Of a stretch of 64,000 bases of DNA, positions 45,209-55,157 are shown one piece after another (the first letter of the stretch is position 1; every line of letters starts with the position of its first letter). The translations under genes and the position numbers were made by a program. Below the pieces are notes generated by a model that searched no databases, was not told where the DNA came from, and saw nothing but the letters and a program-made list of their open reading frames with translations. The stretch is from Pseudoalteromonas sp. S16_S37 (GTDB lineage: Bacteria > Pseudomonadota > Gammaproteobacteria > Enterobacterales > Alteromonadaceae). The DNA lies in assembly GCF_014694405.1 (NCBI RefSeq), contig NZ_JAAUWV010000003.1, positions 124,001 to 188,000 on the forward strand. The letters are read 5' to 3'.

Positions 45209-46414
45209 CTAACCCAATGACGGAATAACCCCGCTCATCTGTAGCATCTGCGCAATAATGATTAGCAGGCCGCACAATGCGGCAACAGCCAGACCAAGAG
45301 AGCCCCCTCTAACTTGATAACCTTGAGTTTGTAAACCATGTCTACGTTGTGACCAAACCATGGCTACAGGCAGAAAAACCGCCAGTATTACCAGTGCAAT
45401 TGCCGCATAACCCAACGCCATGATAAATCCTTTTGGATAGAATAAGGCAAAGCCAAGTGGTGGTAAAAACGTAATTAATGCTGTTTTGCTGCGATCCAGT
45501 CTGCCATTGCCTTTTTTGAATGCATCAGCAAAGAAGTCAAATAAGCCTAAGCTTACGCCTAAAAATGAGGTAGCGAGGGCTAAGTCTGCAAATACAGTAA
45601 CAAATGTGCTGATATGAGGGTTGTGTGCAATACTCGATATGTTATTTACAAAGCCAGATAAACCATTACTTTGCATTAAATTTTGCTGGCTCATTACACC
45701 TTGGCTTAGCAGCTGCCAGAATACATAAATCACCAGCGGCAGTGCGGCACCAAACATCATAACACGACGCAGAGACTTAATATCTAAACCAACGTACTTC
45801 ACAATTGAAGGAATTGAACCGTGAAAGCCAAACGAAGTGAAGATAACAGGAATAGCGGATAGCACCAGTCCTTGTTGAATAGGCATATCGAGCAGGTGCT
45901 GGCCGTGTACATAGGGGCTTAAAACAAAAAACAAACTGGCAAGTACAGTAATTTTGACTGCAAAAAGCACTTTATTAAGTTTATCTACCGTGCTTGTACC
46001 TGCAGTAACAACACTTGCAACCAAGATAGCTAATAAAATAGACCCAGCTTGAGGCGCAACTTCTATACCAAGCACATTACTCATTTTTTCTTGTAGTTGT
46101 GCGCCACCGCCAGCAATATAGGCTGCACATAACGCATAAAACAAAAATACCATCGCAAAGTTTGCAATATATTGTCCGCGTTTTCCCAATATTGATTTAG
46201 CAAGGGTATTAAGTGTTGCGTCAGCACTGGCATATTGGTGAAGCTCCAGCATCAGAAGAGCAGTGTAAGTCATCAGCATCCAAGACAGCAAAATCAGTAT
46301 TAACGCTGTTGTAAAGCCAAGCCCTGCAGATGCAATAGGTAGCGCTAACATTCCTGCACCTATGGTTGTACCTGCAACGATCAGCATACTCCCCAGTGTT
46401 TTATTTTTAAGCAC
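45209..46414 (-). CDS. Aromatic amino acid transporter, HAAAP family (TyrP/Mtr-like)
   Basis: This inner-membrane protein of 401 residues has about 11 membrane segments. It begins KTLGSMLIVAGTTIGAGMLALPIASAG, the conserved first helix of the tyrosine/tryptophan permeases TyrP, Mtr and TnaB. Family members import aromatic amino acids with protons. Two TyrR-like boxes lie 91-148 bases upstream of the start, which supports an aromatic substrate. Which amino acid is preferred cannot be told. Confidence 0.88.
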   Translation of the reverse strand: MLKNKTLGSMLIVAGTTIGAGMLALPIASAGLGFTTALILILLSWMLMTYTALLMLELHQYASADATLNTLAKSILGKRGQYIANFAMVFLFYALCAAYIAGGGAQLQEKMSNVLGIEVAPQAGSILLAILVASVVTAGTSTVDKLNKVLFAVKITVLASLFFVLSPYVHGQHLLDMPIQQGLVLSAIPVIFTSFGFHGSIPSIVKYVGLDIKSLRRVMMFGAALPLVIYVFWQLLSQGVMSQQNLMQSNGLSGFVNNISSIAHNPHISTFVTVFADLALATSFLGVSLGLFDFFADAFKKGNGRLDRSKTALITFLPPLGFALFYPKGFIMALGYAAIALVILAVFLPVAMVWSQRRHGLQTQGYQVRGGSLGLAVAALCGLLIIIAQMLQMSGVIPSLG

Positions 46415-46504
46415 AAATTGCCCCTTTGTATGTGAGAGAGTCCAGCAAGATATACTGGCGTGTAAAAAAATGAAATAGTTTTGCTACAAATCAATGTTAA
46501 CGAT

Positions 46505-46562
46505 TGTAATCTATGTTTTACGGGTTTTTAATTTAGGGACGAAATGTAACAAATTCTTTGCC
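46505..46562. promoter_or_regulatory. Two TyrR-like boxes upstream of the aromatic amino acid transporter
   Basis: TGTAAT-N6-TTTACG (46505-46522) matches the TyrR consensus TGTAAA-N6-TTTACA at 10 of 12 fixed positions. A weaker TGTAAC-N6-TTTGCC (46545-46562) lies 40 bases further upstream of the gene, with the same internal spacing. A strong and a weak box near each other is the arrangement known upstream of E. coli tyrP. Confidence 0.55.
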
Positions 46563-46616
46563 ACATAATGGTCTTACCTGATAAAACAAAGGAATGAAAT
46601 TGTAGATATGTAAGCA

Positions 46617-46641
46617 TAAAAAAAGCGCCTTGAAGGCGCTT
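46617..46641 (-). terminator. Terminator after lipA
   Basis: AAGCGCC and GGCGCTT (46623-46629 with 46635-46641) form the stem; on the minus strand it is followed by a T run (complement of the A tract at 46618-46624). It ends the leuS-lipA block 16 bases past the lipA stop. Confidence 0.85.
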
Positions 46642-46657
46642 CTTAAAATACAGTGTT

Positions 46658-47623
46658 TTACTTCACTTCTTTACCAGCGGCTTGCTGATCTGCGTGATAA
46701 CTAGAGCGCACAAAAGGACCACATGCCGCATGAACGAAACCAATTTCATCAGCATACTCTTTTAATGCATCAAATTCTGCAGGCGGTACATAGCGTTTAA
46801 CTGGCAAGTGATGTTTTGAAGGCTGTAAATATTGACCGACAGTCAACATATCTACGTTGTGCTCACGTAAATCTCTGAGTACTTCTTCGATTTCCGACAT
46901 TTCTTCGCCCAAGCCAACCATCAAACCAGACTTGGTTTTTACATTTGGGTGCGCTTCTTTAAAACGACGCAGTAGTTCCAACGACCACTTATAATCTGCA
47001 CCTGGTCGCGCTAACTTGTATAAGCGCGGCGCAGTTTCTAAGTTATGATTAAACACATCCGGTGGAGTTTGGGTTAAGATTTCTAGTGCGCGCTCCATAC
47101 GACCACGAAAATCAGGTACTAAAATCTCTATCGTGATATGTGGGTTGTGCTTACGAATAGCAGTGATGCAATCAGCAAAGTGCTGTGCGCCACCATCGCG
47201 CAAATCATCTCTGTCTACTGACGTGATCACCACATAGCTTAGTTTCATATCTTTAATTGTCAGTGCTAACTTCTCAGGTTCTTCAGCATCAGGCTTAAGA
47301 GGACGGCCGTGCGCAACATCACAAAATGGACAACGACGTGTACAAATCGCACCTAAGATCATGAATGTAGCGGTACCATGGTTAAAGCATTCAGATAGGT
47401 TTGGACAAGACGCTTCTTCGCATACTGAATGTAAGCCGTGCTTACGCATTGCTTGTTTAATGCCATCAATGCGCTCGCTCGATTTTGGCAAGCGGATCTT
47501 CAACCAATCAGGTTTGCGTAGCATCTCTTGTCTTTCAGTGGGAAGCACTTTAACGGGGATCAATGCCATTTTCTCGGCATCTCTAAGTTTTACCCCTGGC
47601 TCCATTTTTACTGGTTTACTCAT
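46658..47623 (-). CDS. lipA: Lipoyl synthase
   Basis: This radical SAM enzyme of 321 residues has two Fe-S clusters. [13 protein letters not shown] supplies the N-terminal auxiliary cluster cysteines, and [10 protein letters not shown] (CxxxCxxC) binds the SAM cluster. The C-terminal RSSYHAD provides the serine ligand of the auxiliary cluster. It inserts two sulfurs into protein-bound octanoate. Its ATG overlaps the lipB stop by 4 bases. Confidence 0.97.
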   Translation of the reverse strand: MSKPVKMEPGVKLRDAEKMALIPVKVLPTERQEMLRKPDWLKIRLPKSSERIDGIKQAMRKHGLHSVCEEASCPNLSECFNHGTATFMILGAICTRRCPFCDVAHGRPLKPDAEEPEKLALTIKDMKLSYVVITSVDRDDLRDGGAQHFADCITAIRKHNPHITIEILVPDFRGRMERALEILTQTPPDVFNHNLETAPRLYKLARPGADYKWSLELLRRFKEAHPNVKTKSGLMVGLGEEMSEIEEVLRDLREHNVDMLTVGQYLQPSKHHLPVKRYVPPAEFDALKEYADEIGFVHAACGPFVRSSYHADQQAAGKEVK

Positions 47624-48291
47624 TCGTTTTCAAACCCTTGTGTTTGCTCTACAACTTCAGCATTAAGTCGCTTTAGCATGTGTTTGACTAGCCCGTTACC
47701 CACTTCTTCCATCGAGGAAGGGCCGTTTAATTCGCTTGTTTGCACCATATTCATACCAGCATAACCACATGGGTTTATACGTAAAAATGGCGACATATCC
47801 ATGTTTACATTCAGTGCTAAGCCATGAAAAGAACAGCCTCGTCTGACTCTCAGTCCTAAGGAGGCAATTTTGCTATTATCTACGTATACGCCTGGAGCAT
47901 CGGCTTTCGCGTACGCGGTAATATTGTGCTCAGCTAGAAAGTCTATGATGCATTGCTCTAACCAAGTGACCAGTTCACGCACGCCTATCTTTAGACGGCG
48001 TAAATTGAACAGCACATACATCATTTGTTGTCCTGGACCATGGTAGGTCACTTGCCCTCCGCGATCGACTTTAATCACCTGAATGTCACCGGGGGCAAGT
48101 AAGTGTTCGTCTTTACCTGCTTGTCCTTGTGTGAATACGCTTTCATGTTCAACAAGCCAAATTTCATCAGCGCTGTTGTCGTCGCGCTGATCTGTATATG
48201 CTTGCATGCGTTGCCAAATAGGCTCATAGCTACGTAGGCCAAGCTGGCGTACGATCACTTTATGTTGGCTCATCGTCGTCGTTATGCTCAT
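47620..48291 (-). CDS. lipB: Octanoyl-[ACP]-protein N-octanoyltransferase
   Basis: This protein of 223 residues contains [19 protein letters not shown] and the catalytic pair of the family: Lys in [18 protein letters not shown] SKIA and Cys in INPCGYAGM. It moves octanoate from ACP to lipoyl domains for LipA to finish. The first ATG (48291) overlaps the ybeD stop by one base; a second ATG at 48273 starts MSQHKVIV and may be the real start. Confidence 0.96.
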   Translation of the reverse strand: MSITTTMSQHKVIVRQLGLRSYEPIWQRMQAYTDQRDDNSADEIWLVEHESVFTQGQAGKDEHLLAPGDIQVIKVDRGGQVTYHGPGQQMMYVLFNLRRLKIGVRELVTWLEQCIIDFLAEHNITAYAKADAPGVYVDNSKIASLGLRVRRGCSFHGLALNVNMDMSPFLRINPCGYAGMNMVQTSELNGPSSMEEVGNGLVKHMLKRLNAEVVEQTQGFENE

Positions 48292-48569
48292 TAAAGTACG
48301 TGACGGACGTCTTCTAACGAGCCAATTTCAGTGTAAATTTGTTCAATGTGTTCTTTTGACGTCACTGTGACTACGACAGTAATTGACTCATAATTGCCTT
48401 TACTACTTGGTTTCACTCTTGGCGCGTAATCACCAGGTGCCATCACTTGAAGTTTGCTTAACACTTGGTCCGTAAGGCTCACGTTTGCAACACCCATAAT
48501 TTTGAAGGTGAATGGGCATGGGAATTCTAAGTACTCATCAAACTTAGTATTTTTTACTGGCTTTACCAC
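48291..48569 (-). CDS. ybeD: YbeD/DUF493 family protein
   Basis: This protein of 92 residues starts at GTG 48569, with GAGGACACC just upstream. It has the ACT-like ferredoxin fold of DUF493: [28 protein letters not shown] and [12 protein letters not shown]. The function is unproven, although it is regularly found between dacA and lipB and is thought to be tied to lipoate metabolism. It is coupled to lipB by a one-base overlap. Confidence 0.92.
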   Translation of the reverse strand: MVKPVKNTKFDEYLEFPCPFTFKIMGVANVSLTDQVLSKLQVMAPGDYAPRVKPSSKGNYESITVVVTVTSKEHIEQIYTEIGSLEDVRHVL

Positions 48570-48673
48570 TTAGGTGTCCTCACTACTGGAACTATCTTGC
48601 TTATTTGCAAGTTTAACAAATCGGCTTATGGTTACTAACCGAGAATAATGGCGGCATTCTAACATTTTTGTGG

Positions 48674-48702
48674 CAAAAAAAAACGCCTCACAAGGGAGGC
48701 GT
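48674..48702 (-). terminator. Terminator after dacA
   Basis: AACGCCTC (48681-48688) pairs with GAGGCGTT (48695-48702); on the minus strand it runs into a tract of seven or more T residues. It separates dacA from ybeD-lipB-lipA. Confidence 0.9.
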
Positions 48703-48720
48703 TCATTTATGATTTTTAAA

Positions 48721-49884
48721 TTATTGTGCGATCTGTAAACGTAAATAGTCGTAGATCTTAGAGAAGAAACTGCCTTCGCCAACTTCTTCAAGTGTTACAA
48801 GTGGATATTGAGCAATTTCTTCGCCTTCAAGTTGTAAGAACAAAGTACCTACTTTGCTGCCTTTCGCTAGAGGTGCTTGAAGTGTTTTATCTAACTCAAA
48901 GTTTGCTTTTAGGTTTTTACGTTGTCCACGAGGTATCGTGATTGGCGTGTCTTGTAAAATACCCAGCGAAACAGTTTCTTTGTTACCCATCCAAATGCGC
49001 TGCTCGGCAAAGCTATCACCGGCTTTATAAGGGGTGATGGTTTCAAAAAATCTAAAGCCGTAGTTCAGTAGCTTTTTGCTTTCAACCTTACGAGCTCGCT
49101 CACTCGCTGTGCCCATAACCACTGCAATTAGACGCATATCATCTTTTGTTGCGGATGTGACTAGGCTGTAGCCTGCATCCGACGTATGACCTGTTTTAAT
49201 ACCATCCACATCAAGGCTGGCGTCCCACAGTAGGGTGTTTCGGTTATATTGTTTTATACCATTGAAGGTAAAAGACTTTTCTTTATAAAGCGCATACTCA
49301 TCAGGCACATCACGGATAAGGGCTGCACCAAGCGTCGCCATATCACGTGGGGTGGTGTAGTGCTCATCGGTATCTAGACCATGGCTGTTAATAAAATGGG
49401 TATTGGTCATGCCAAGCTTTTCTGCATGGGCATTCATCAGATCTGCAAACGCGCTCTCACTGCCAGCAATGTGCTCCGCCATTGCAACACAGGCATCATT
49501 GCCTGACTGAATGATAATGCCGCGATTTAAGTCATCCACGCTTACTTGTTTTCCTACTTCGATAAACATTTTTGATGACTCTGGGAAATTTTTCGCCCAT
49601 GCCTTTTCACTGATAGTGACCATGTCACTTGGTGATATATTTCCTGCATTTATTTCAGTACCAATGACGTAGCTTGTCATCATCTTAGTAAGACTAGCAG
49701 GTGCAAGTCTAGTATCCGCTTCACCTTCAGCAATGACTTTGCCAGTCGTAAAATCAACTAAAAAATAACCTTTGGCGTTAACTTGGGGAGGCGATGGCAA
49801 AATTTGTGCGTTGGCTGCAAAAATAGAAGTAGAACACACAAGGGCGCAAATCTGAGTAATAAATTTTGATTTTAATAAAGTCAT
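48721..49884 (-). CDS. dacA: D-alanyl-D-alanine carboxypeptidase (PBP5/6 family)
   Basis: This protein of 387 residues has a signal peptide (cut near IFAANA), the three penicillin-binding motifs APASLTKMMT (SxxK), QSGNDACVA (SxN) and GIKTGHTSDAG (KTG), a C-terminal beta domain, and an amphipathic C-terminal helix (FFSKIYDYLRLQIAQ) for membrane docking. It trims the terminal D-Ala of wall pentapeptides. It has its own terminator and about 45 bases to the preceding rlpA, so it may be transcribed on its own or with it. Confidence 0.96.
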   Translation of the reverse strand: MTLLKSKFITQICALVCSTSIFAANAQILPSPPQVNAKGYFLVDFTTGKVIAEGEADTRLAPASLTKMMTSYVIGTEINAGNISPSDMVTISEKAWAKNFPESSKMFIEVGKQVSVDDLNRGIIIQSGNDACVAMAEHIAGSESAFADLMNAHAEKLGMTNTHFINSHGLDTDEHYTTPRDMATLGAALIRDVPDEYALYKEKSFTFNGIKQYNRNTLLWDASLDVDGIKTGHTSDAGYSLVTSATKDDMRLIAVVMGTASERARKVESKKLLNYGFRFFETITPYKAGDSFAEQRIWMGNKETVSLGILQDTPITIPRGQRKNLKANFELDKTLQAPLAKGSKVGTLFLQLEGEEIAQYPLVTLEEVGEGSFFSKIYDYLRLQIAQ

Positions 49885-49930
49885 TATGCTCGCAATTTTA
49901 AGTTTGGTTAGTCAGCGTCACCGCAATATT

Positions 49931-50695
49931 CTAAAGTTGTTGTTCACTATAAAGCAAGAAGGCTTGGGTAAATTCACCTTTTCGCAAGTTATTTAACACA
50001 GTCTGTGCGTGTTCATCACCTTGCATTGGCCCCAAGCGTAATTTGTATAGTCCATTTTCTAATGTGATCACGTTATCAAGGTCCATCTTTTGTTTTAAAG
50101 AGTTCGCCATCTCTTGAATTTTGTCTAATTGGCTACCCGCAGCTACTTGAATATAAGTTAGGCGTGGCGCTTGGCGCTCAAGGGTAATGGCTTCAACCTT
50201 AACATTGGCTGTACCATTTAAGTGATAACCTAACTTGTATGCCGCTGCATAAGATAGGTCAATGAGCCTGTCATCATGAAAAGGACCACGGTCATTAACC
50301 CGCACAATAGCGCTCTTGCCGTTATCTAGGTTAGTTACTTTAACAAAACTGGGTAGTGGTAACGTTTTATGTGCAGCGGTCATATCAAACATATTGAATA
50401 TTTCGCCATTTGAGGTGTGATAGCCATGGAACTTTCGGCCATACCAAGATGCAACGCCTTGCTCAACATACCCTTTTTCGTCCGACATAGGCGTATATTG
50501 CTTGCCAAGTACTACGTATGGCCGTCCTGCAGCGACGCTTTTGGCTTCGTTAGTTACCACCGCGTCTTGCATTTCCAGTACGGTGGGTACTCGCAGAGGG
50601 GCTTTATCATGTTTTATATGGTAACGGTTGCTACAGGCACTTAGCATGGGCATCAAAAATAAACACCAAGCAATTTTTAGCCGTATTTTGTTCAT
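49931..50695 (-). CDS. rlpA: Rare lipoprotein A (septal ring lytic transglycosylase)
   Basis: This protein of 254 residues has a lipobox (MPMLSAC), a double-psi beta-barrel domain (GVASWYGRKFHGYHTSNGE to VRVNDRGPFHDDRLIDLS) with the catalytic Asp region, and a C-terminal SPOR domain (about 170-250). Pseudomonas RlpA is a lytic transglycosylase acting on denuded glycan at the septum. It overlaps rodA by 4 bases. Confidence 0.95.
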   Translation of the reverse strand: MNKIRLKIAWCLFLMPMLSACSNRYHIKHDKAPLRVPTVLEMQDAVVTNEAKSVAAGRPYVVLGKQYTPMSDEKGYVEQGVASWYGRKFHGYHTSNGEIFNMFDMTAAHKTLPLPSFVKVTNLDNGKSAIVRVNDRGPFHDDRLIDLSYAAAYKLGYHLNGTANVKVEAITLERQAPRLTYIQVAAGSQLDKIQEMANSLKQKMDLDNVITLENGLYKLRLGPMQGDEHAQTVLNNLRKGEFTQAFLLYSEQQL

Positions 50696-51801
50696 GACTT
50701 CAGTAACATCCTCTTATCTGTTGCGATAGCCATAATAATGCCAAAACCTGCCATCAACGTCACCATAGAAGTGCCTCCATAGCTGATAAGTGGCAGCGGC
50801 ACACCGACTACGGGGAGTAGTCCCGATACCATGCCGATATTTACAAAGACATAAACAAAAAATGTGAGTGTTAGTGCACCAGCTAGTAGCTTACTAAAAG
50901 CATCCTGTGCATTCACTGCAATAAACAAACCGCGGCCTATAATAAATAAGTAAACACTCAGCAGCATCACAACACCAAATAAACCGAACTCTTCGCTTAA
51001 AACCGAGAAAATAAAATCTGTGTGGCGCTCAGGGAGAAACTCCAGCTGAGACTGGGTGCCTTGCAGCCAACCTTTACCCTCGACACCGCCTGAACCAATA
51101 GCGATTTTTGATTGAATAATATGATATCCAGAACCAAGAGGATCGCTCTCAGGGTTCAAAAAGGTCAGTACGCGTTGTTTTTGATAGGCATGCATGCCGT
51201 AATGCCAAAATGCAAAGCCAGCAGGCCCCGCCAGTAGTGCAAACATACCAATGAGTTTCCAACTTAATCCACAGAGAAACAGCACAAAAATGCCTGAACT
51301 GGCAATGAGAATAGAGGTGCCTAAATCGGGCTGTTCTTTAATTAATATCGTCGGTACCAAAACAATCGTAAAACCAACAATCAAATTCCAAATTGAAGGT
51401 GGAAGGCGATGTTGCCCTATGTACCACGCAACCATCATAGGTACCGCAATTTTCATGATTTCTGAGGGCTGAAAACGGGTAATGCCTAAATCAAGCCAGC
51501 GCTGAGCACCTTTACTACTTACGCCAACAAATAACACCGCGATTAACATACCTAAACCAAGCAGGTATAAAGGAATAACAATGCGCTTTAATGTATTGGG
51601 AGAGATCTGGGCCATAAATAGCATTGCGATGATAGCACCAGCCATACGGGTGCTGTGTCGAAGCATCATGCTCGTATCTTGGCCGCTAGCACTATAAACA
51701 ACCGTTAAACTACCTAACATCATTAGTGTCAATGCTAAAAGCAATGGCCAATCTAAGTGGACCCTTTGCCAAATAGTACGTTTATTGTGAAGGGAGGTCA
51801 T
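50692..51801 (-). CDS. rodA: Rod-shape SEDS peptidoglycan glycosyltransferase RodA
   Basis: This membrane protein of 369 residues has about ten spans and the SEDS signatures FQPSEIMKIAVPM, KEQPDLGTSILI, HTDFIFSVLSEEFG and PLPLISYGGTSM. It polymerises lateral-wall glycan together with PBP2. It overlaps both mrdA and rlpA by 4 bases, so the three are translationally coupled. Confidence 0.97.
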   Translation of the reverse strand: MTSLHNKRTIWQRVHLDWPLLLALTLMMLGSLTVVYSASGQDTSMMLRHSTRMAGAIIAMLFMAQISPNTLKRIVIPLYLLGLGMLIAVLFVGVSSKGAQRWLDLGITRFQPSEIMKIAVPMMVAWYIGQHRLPPSIWNLIVGFTIVLVPTILIKEQPDLGTSILIASSGIFVLFLCGLSWKLIGMFALLAGPAGFAFWHYGMHAYQKQRVLTFLNPESDPLGSGYHIIQSKIAIGSGGVEGKGWLQGTQSQLEFLPERHTDFIFSVLSEEFGLFGVVMLLSVYLFIIGRGLFIAVNAQDAFSKLLAGALTLTFFVYVFVNIGMVSGLLPVVGVPLPLISYGGTSMVTLMAGFGIIMAIATDKRMLLKS

Positions 51802-53666
51802 GGCATCTCCGTTTCTAGCGGGTAGGCAGAGAAGTAGTAATCCATTAGTTGTCTTGCAATGGGAGCTGCGATGGCACTGCCGCCTGCTTTTTGGTTTTCC
51901 ACTACAATAGCAACCACGATTTTCGGATCGTTAAATGGCGCGAAGCCTGTGTAGACAGCGTTATCTCGGTGACGCTCTTTCATATTCTTGGCATCATATT
52001 CTTCACCTTGAGCAATGCTTACGACTTGTGCAGTACCTGTTTTACCGGCTGGGTCATAGTTTGCTCCTTTGAATGCTTTTCGTGCAGTTCCTCGCAGTAC
52101 AGTATTGTGCATTGCGTCTAAAGCAATTTGCCAGTGATGTGGGTTATTGAGTGTCACTGGGGGCTTTTCTTCGGTAAATAGCTGAGTGACCGTTTCTTCC
52201 TGTTTTGCTACCTGCACTAAATGGGGCTGGCGATGTACACCTTTGTTTACCAAGATACTTACCGAGTTTGCAATTTGAATTGGCGTGGCTGTCCAGTACC
52301 CTTGTCCGATGCCTACAGAGATGGTATCACCCGGCCACCAATTCTCTTTAAAGCGAGCACGCTTCCATTCGACAGTTGGCATTATGGCAGTTGTTTCTTC
52401 ATGAATATCAACACCAGATAAGTCACCAAAACCAAATTGGTTCATAAAATTGGCAATCTTGCTGATCCCTAGTTTGTATGCGATTCGGTAAAAGTATGTG
52501 TCACAAGACATCTCAATTGCGGTATAAACATCGACATGTCCATGTCCCCAGCTGAGGTGATCACGCCATTTATGATCAACGTTGGGGATCTGAAAAAAGC
52601 CCGGATCCCATATTTTGGTTTCTTCTGTTATCAAGCCCTCTTCTAATCCTAGAATAGCGAGATGGGGCTTAATCGTTGATGCTGGCGGGTAGCGGCCTTG
52701 GGTAACACGATTGATCAGCGGTCTGTCTTCGTTTAGCAGCTTTTTGTAATCTTCACTGCTGATACCATGGACAAACAAATTGGGGTCGTAGCTCGGATTA
52801 GAATATAAGGCGAGTATGCCGCCATCTTTTGGGTCTATGGCAATCACTGCGCCTCGCGTATCTTTCAAGGTGTGTTGTGCAATTTGTTGTAAACCTATAT
52901 CTATTGTTAGTACTAAATCTTGCCCAGGCACTGGGGATTCAACACTGAGTGTGCGCAATACCCGACCACGGTTGTTAACTTCTACACGTTGTGAACCAAC
53001 AATGCCATGTAGCTGTTTTTCATAAAATTTTTCAATGCCGCGTTTACCAATATCATGGGTTGCACGATAGTTGGTGGCGCGGTCTTCTAACTCTAAATCT
53101 GCCAACTCTTTTTTGTTTAGTTTTGCTACATAGCCTAGGGCATGAGTCAGTGTATCGCCATATGGGTAATATCGGGATAAGCGCGCTTCGATACTAAAGC
53201 CCGGGAATTTATGCTGGTTAACTGAAAATACCGCGACTTCTTTTTCATCAAGGCGGGCCTTTAAAACTTGGCTTTTAAAACGTCGATTGTTTCTTATATC
53301 TTCTTTAAATTCTTTAATTTGCTGTTCTGATATGGCAAGTAGCTTGCTCACTTCTAGCAGGCTTTTATCAAGATTTTCTACTTCTTCCGGCACCACTTCT
53401 AAGTTGTAAACCGGTCGATTTTCTGCCAGTAGCACACCATTTCGATCGTAGATTAAGCCCCGATTGGGTGCAACAGGAATAACCTTGATGCGATTGTCAT
53501 TGGAACGAGTTTTATAGGTATCAAAATCAACAACTTGTAAGTTGTAGATGTTCATTAACAGTATACCTATCAATGAGACAACAAAAGTAAAGCCAATGAA
53601 AGCGCGACGGGCAAATAAATTTGCCTCGGCTGAGTGGTCACGGATCGTTGGCCTTGTTTTTATCAT
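51798..53666 (-). CDS. mrdA: Penicillin-binding protein 2
   Basis: This protein of 622 residues has an N-terminal membrane anchor (about 24-45), a non-catalytic dimerisation domain, and a transpeptidase domain with PPASTIKPH (SxxK), MSCDTYFY (SxD in place of SxN) and AGKTGTAQV (KTG). It cross-links lateral-wall peptidoglycan for rod shape with RodA. It begins 10 bases after rlmH. Confidence 0.97.
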   Translation of the reverse strand: MIKTRPTIRDHSAEANLFARRAFIGFTFVVSLIGILLMNIYNLQVVDFDTYKTRSNDNRIKVIPVAPNRGLIYDRNGVLLAENRPVYNLEVVPEEVENLDKSLLEVSKLLAISEQQIKEFKEDIRNNRRFKSQVLKARLDEKEVAVFSVNQHKFPGFSIEARLSRYYPYGDTLTHALGYVAKLNKKELADLELEDRATNYRATHDIGKRGIEKFYEKQLHGIVGSQRVEVNNRGRVLRTLSVESPVPGQDLVLTIDIGLQQIAQHTLKDTRGAVIAIDPKDGGILALYSNPSYDPNLFVHGISSEDYKKLLNEDRPLINRVTQGRYPPASTIKPHLAILGLEEGLITEETKIWDPGFFQIPNVDHKWRDHLSWGHGHVDVYTAIEMSCDTYFYRIAYKLGISKIANFMNQFGFGDLSGVDIHEETTAIMPTVEWKRARFKENWWPGDTISVGIGQGYWTATPIQIANSVSILVNKGVHRQPHLVQVAKQEETVTQLFTEEKPPVTLNNPHHWQIALDAMHNTVLRGTARKAFKGANYDPAGKTGTAQVVSIAQGEEYDAKNMKERHRDNAVYTGFAPFNDPKIVVAIVVENQKAGGSAIAAPIARQLMDYYFSAYPLETEMP

Positions 53667-53676
53667 TGTTAGCTAA

Positions 53677-54147
53677 CTATTCTCTATGATATGGATGATT
53701 GTTGTTTAAGCTCCATCCACGATAGAGGCTCTCTGCAACAATAATACGTACTAAAGGGTGTGGTAGTGTCAAATTAGACAAAGACCACTTTTGCTCTGAA
53801 GCAGCAATACACTCTGGTGCTAAACCTTCAGGCCCACCAATTAATAAGCTGATGTCCCGACCATCCAACTGCCATTTTTGCATATTACTGGCAAGTTGAT
53901 GCGTATCCCAAGGCTTTCCCGTTACTTCTAATGTAACGATGCGATTACCTTTGGGGATAGCAGCGAGGGTTTTCTCACCTTCAACTTGCAAAATCCTTTT
54001 TATGTCGGCGTTTTTACCTCGTTTACCCGCTGGTATTTCAATGAGTTCCAGCGCCATGTCTTTAGGAAAGCGGCGCTGGTACTCTTTGAAACCTGTTTCA
54101 ACCCAAGCTGGCATTTTGGTTCCAACGGCAACTAGTTGAATCTTCAA
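53677..54147 (-). CDS. rlmH: 23S rRNA pseudouridine-1915 N3-methyltransferase
   Basis: This SPOUT methyltransferase of 156 residues has [16 protein letters not shown] as the SAM-binding knot, and [27 protein letters not shown] at the C terminus. It methylates pseudouridine 1915 of 23S rRNA in assembled ribosomes. It is 3 bases from rsfS. Confidence 0.97.
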   Translation of the reverse strand: MKIQLVAVGTKMPAWVETGFKEYQRRFPKDMALELIEIPAGKRGKNADIKRILQVEGEKTLAAIPKGNRIVTLEVTGKPWDTHQLASNMQKWQLDGRDISLLIGGPEGLAPECIAASEQKWSLSNLTLPHPLVRIIVAESLYRGWSLNNNHPYHRE

Positions 54148-54150
54148 ACC

Positions 54151-54468
54151 TTAGCCCCAAAGCTTTTCAAGGTCATACAATGCACGTGTTTGATCTTGCA
54201 TAACATGAACGACGACATCGCCCAAATCAACCAATACCCACTCACCAACATCTTGACCTTCTTGACCTAAAGGCTCTTCACCAGCATGACGAGCTTCTTT
54301 TGCAACATGCTCTGCAATTGATTGGACATGACGCTTAGAGTTACCTGAGCAGATCACTAAGTAATCGGTGACAGAAGATACACCACGCACGTCAAGTTTT
54401 ACTACATCACGGGCCTTCATATCGTCCACTTTGTCCAAAGCAAAGTCTAAAAGTTGTTCAGAATTCAA
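54151..54468 (-). CDS. rsfS: Ribosome silencing factor RsfS
   Basis: This protein of 105 residues has the DUF143 signatures DYLVICSGNSKRHVQSIAEH and GQDVGEWVLVDLGDVVVHVM. It binds uL14 and stops subunit joining in starved cells. It precedes rlmH as in E. coli; nadD lies 55 bases upstream in transcript order. Confidence 0.97.
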   Translation of the reverse strand: MNSEQLLDFALDKVDDMKARDVVKLDVRGVSSVTDYLVICSGNSKRHVQSIAEHVAKEARHAGEEPLGQEGQDVGEWVLVDLGDVVVHVMQDQTRALYDLEKLWG

Positions 54469-54523
54469 GTTTGTTTCTCTTTACTAAATAAAATAATCGG
54501 CGATTCTAACACAGCACGAAGCC

Positions 54524-55153
54524 TTATTCAGCATACAGGTGATGTTCTTCAATGTATTGTCTGACTTGTTCGTTAAGCAAATGTTCAGTGTTTTCTCTAT
54601 TTTTTATACGGTTACGAATATTACTAGAGGCTGCATCAAAGGTATCACCCGCTAAAAAGTAACATAATCCACCAGGTTGTTGAGCGAGTAATTCACGCTC
54701 AGAGGTGTTTGCCTGTGCTAAGTATTGTGTCAATTGCTCACAATTTGCCAGTTTTTCAGCGGGACGTTGATAAACAACGATGTGACAAAGCTCAGTGATC
54801 TCTTGCCATTTATGCCAGGTTGGTAAACTGTTAAATGAGTCCATACCCATAAGAAACAGCAGCGGTGTATTGGGTGACGCTGTTCGACACTCTTGTAAAC
54901 TCAGCAGTGAATAAGAGGGCCCTTGTCTAATGAGTTCTCTGTGGTCAATGGTAAATTGAGGATTGTGTTTTGTCGCGAGCGACAGCATTGCCAAGCGATG
55001 CGCATCTGTTATTCCTGGTTGGGCTTTGTGAACTGGCATGGCACAAGGTAAGAAATACAGCTTGTCTAATTTCAGTTCATTGACACATTGCTCAGCCATG
55101 TTTATGTGGCCAAGGTGAATAGGGTCAAATGTTCCGCCAAATAAAGCAATCAT
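54524..55153 (-). CDS. nadD: Nicotinate-nucleotide adenylyltransferase
   Basis: This protein of 209 residues starts from the ATG at 55153 (MIALFGGTFDPIHLGH); a longer frame upstream lies inside holA and is unrelated. It has the nucleotidyl transferase motif GGTFDPIHLGH and the late SSNIRNRI. It makes nicotinate adenine dinucleotide, the penultimate step to NAD. It begins 4 bases after holA. Confidence 0.96.
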   Translation of the reverse strand: MIALFGGTFDPIHLGHINMAEQCVNELKLDKLYFLPCAMPVHKAQPGITDAHRLAMLSLATKHNPQFTIDHRELIRQGPSYSLLSLQECRTASPNTPLLFLMGMDSFNSLPTWHKWQEITELCHIVVYQRPAEKLANCEQLTQYLAQANTSERELLAQQPGGLCYFLAGDTFDAASSNIRNRIKNRENTEHLLNEQVRQYIEEHHLYAE

Positions 55154-55157
55154 AATT

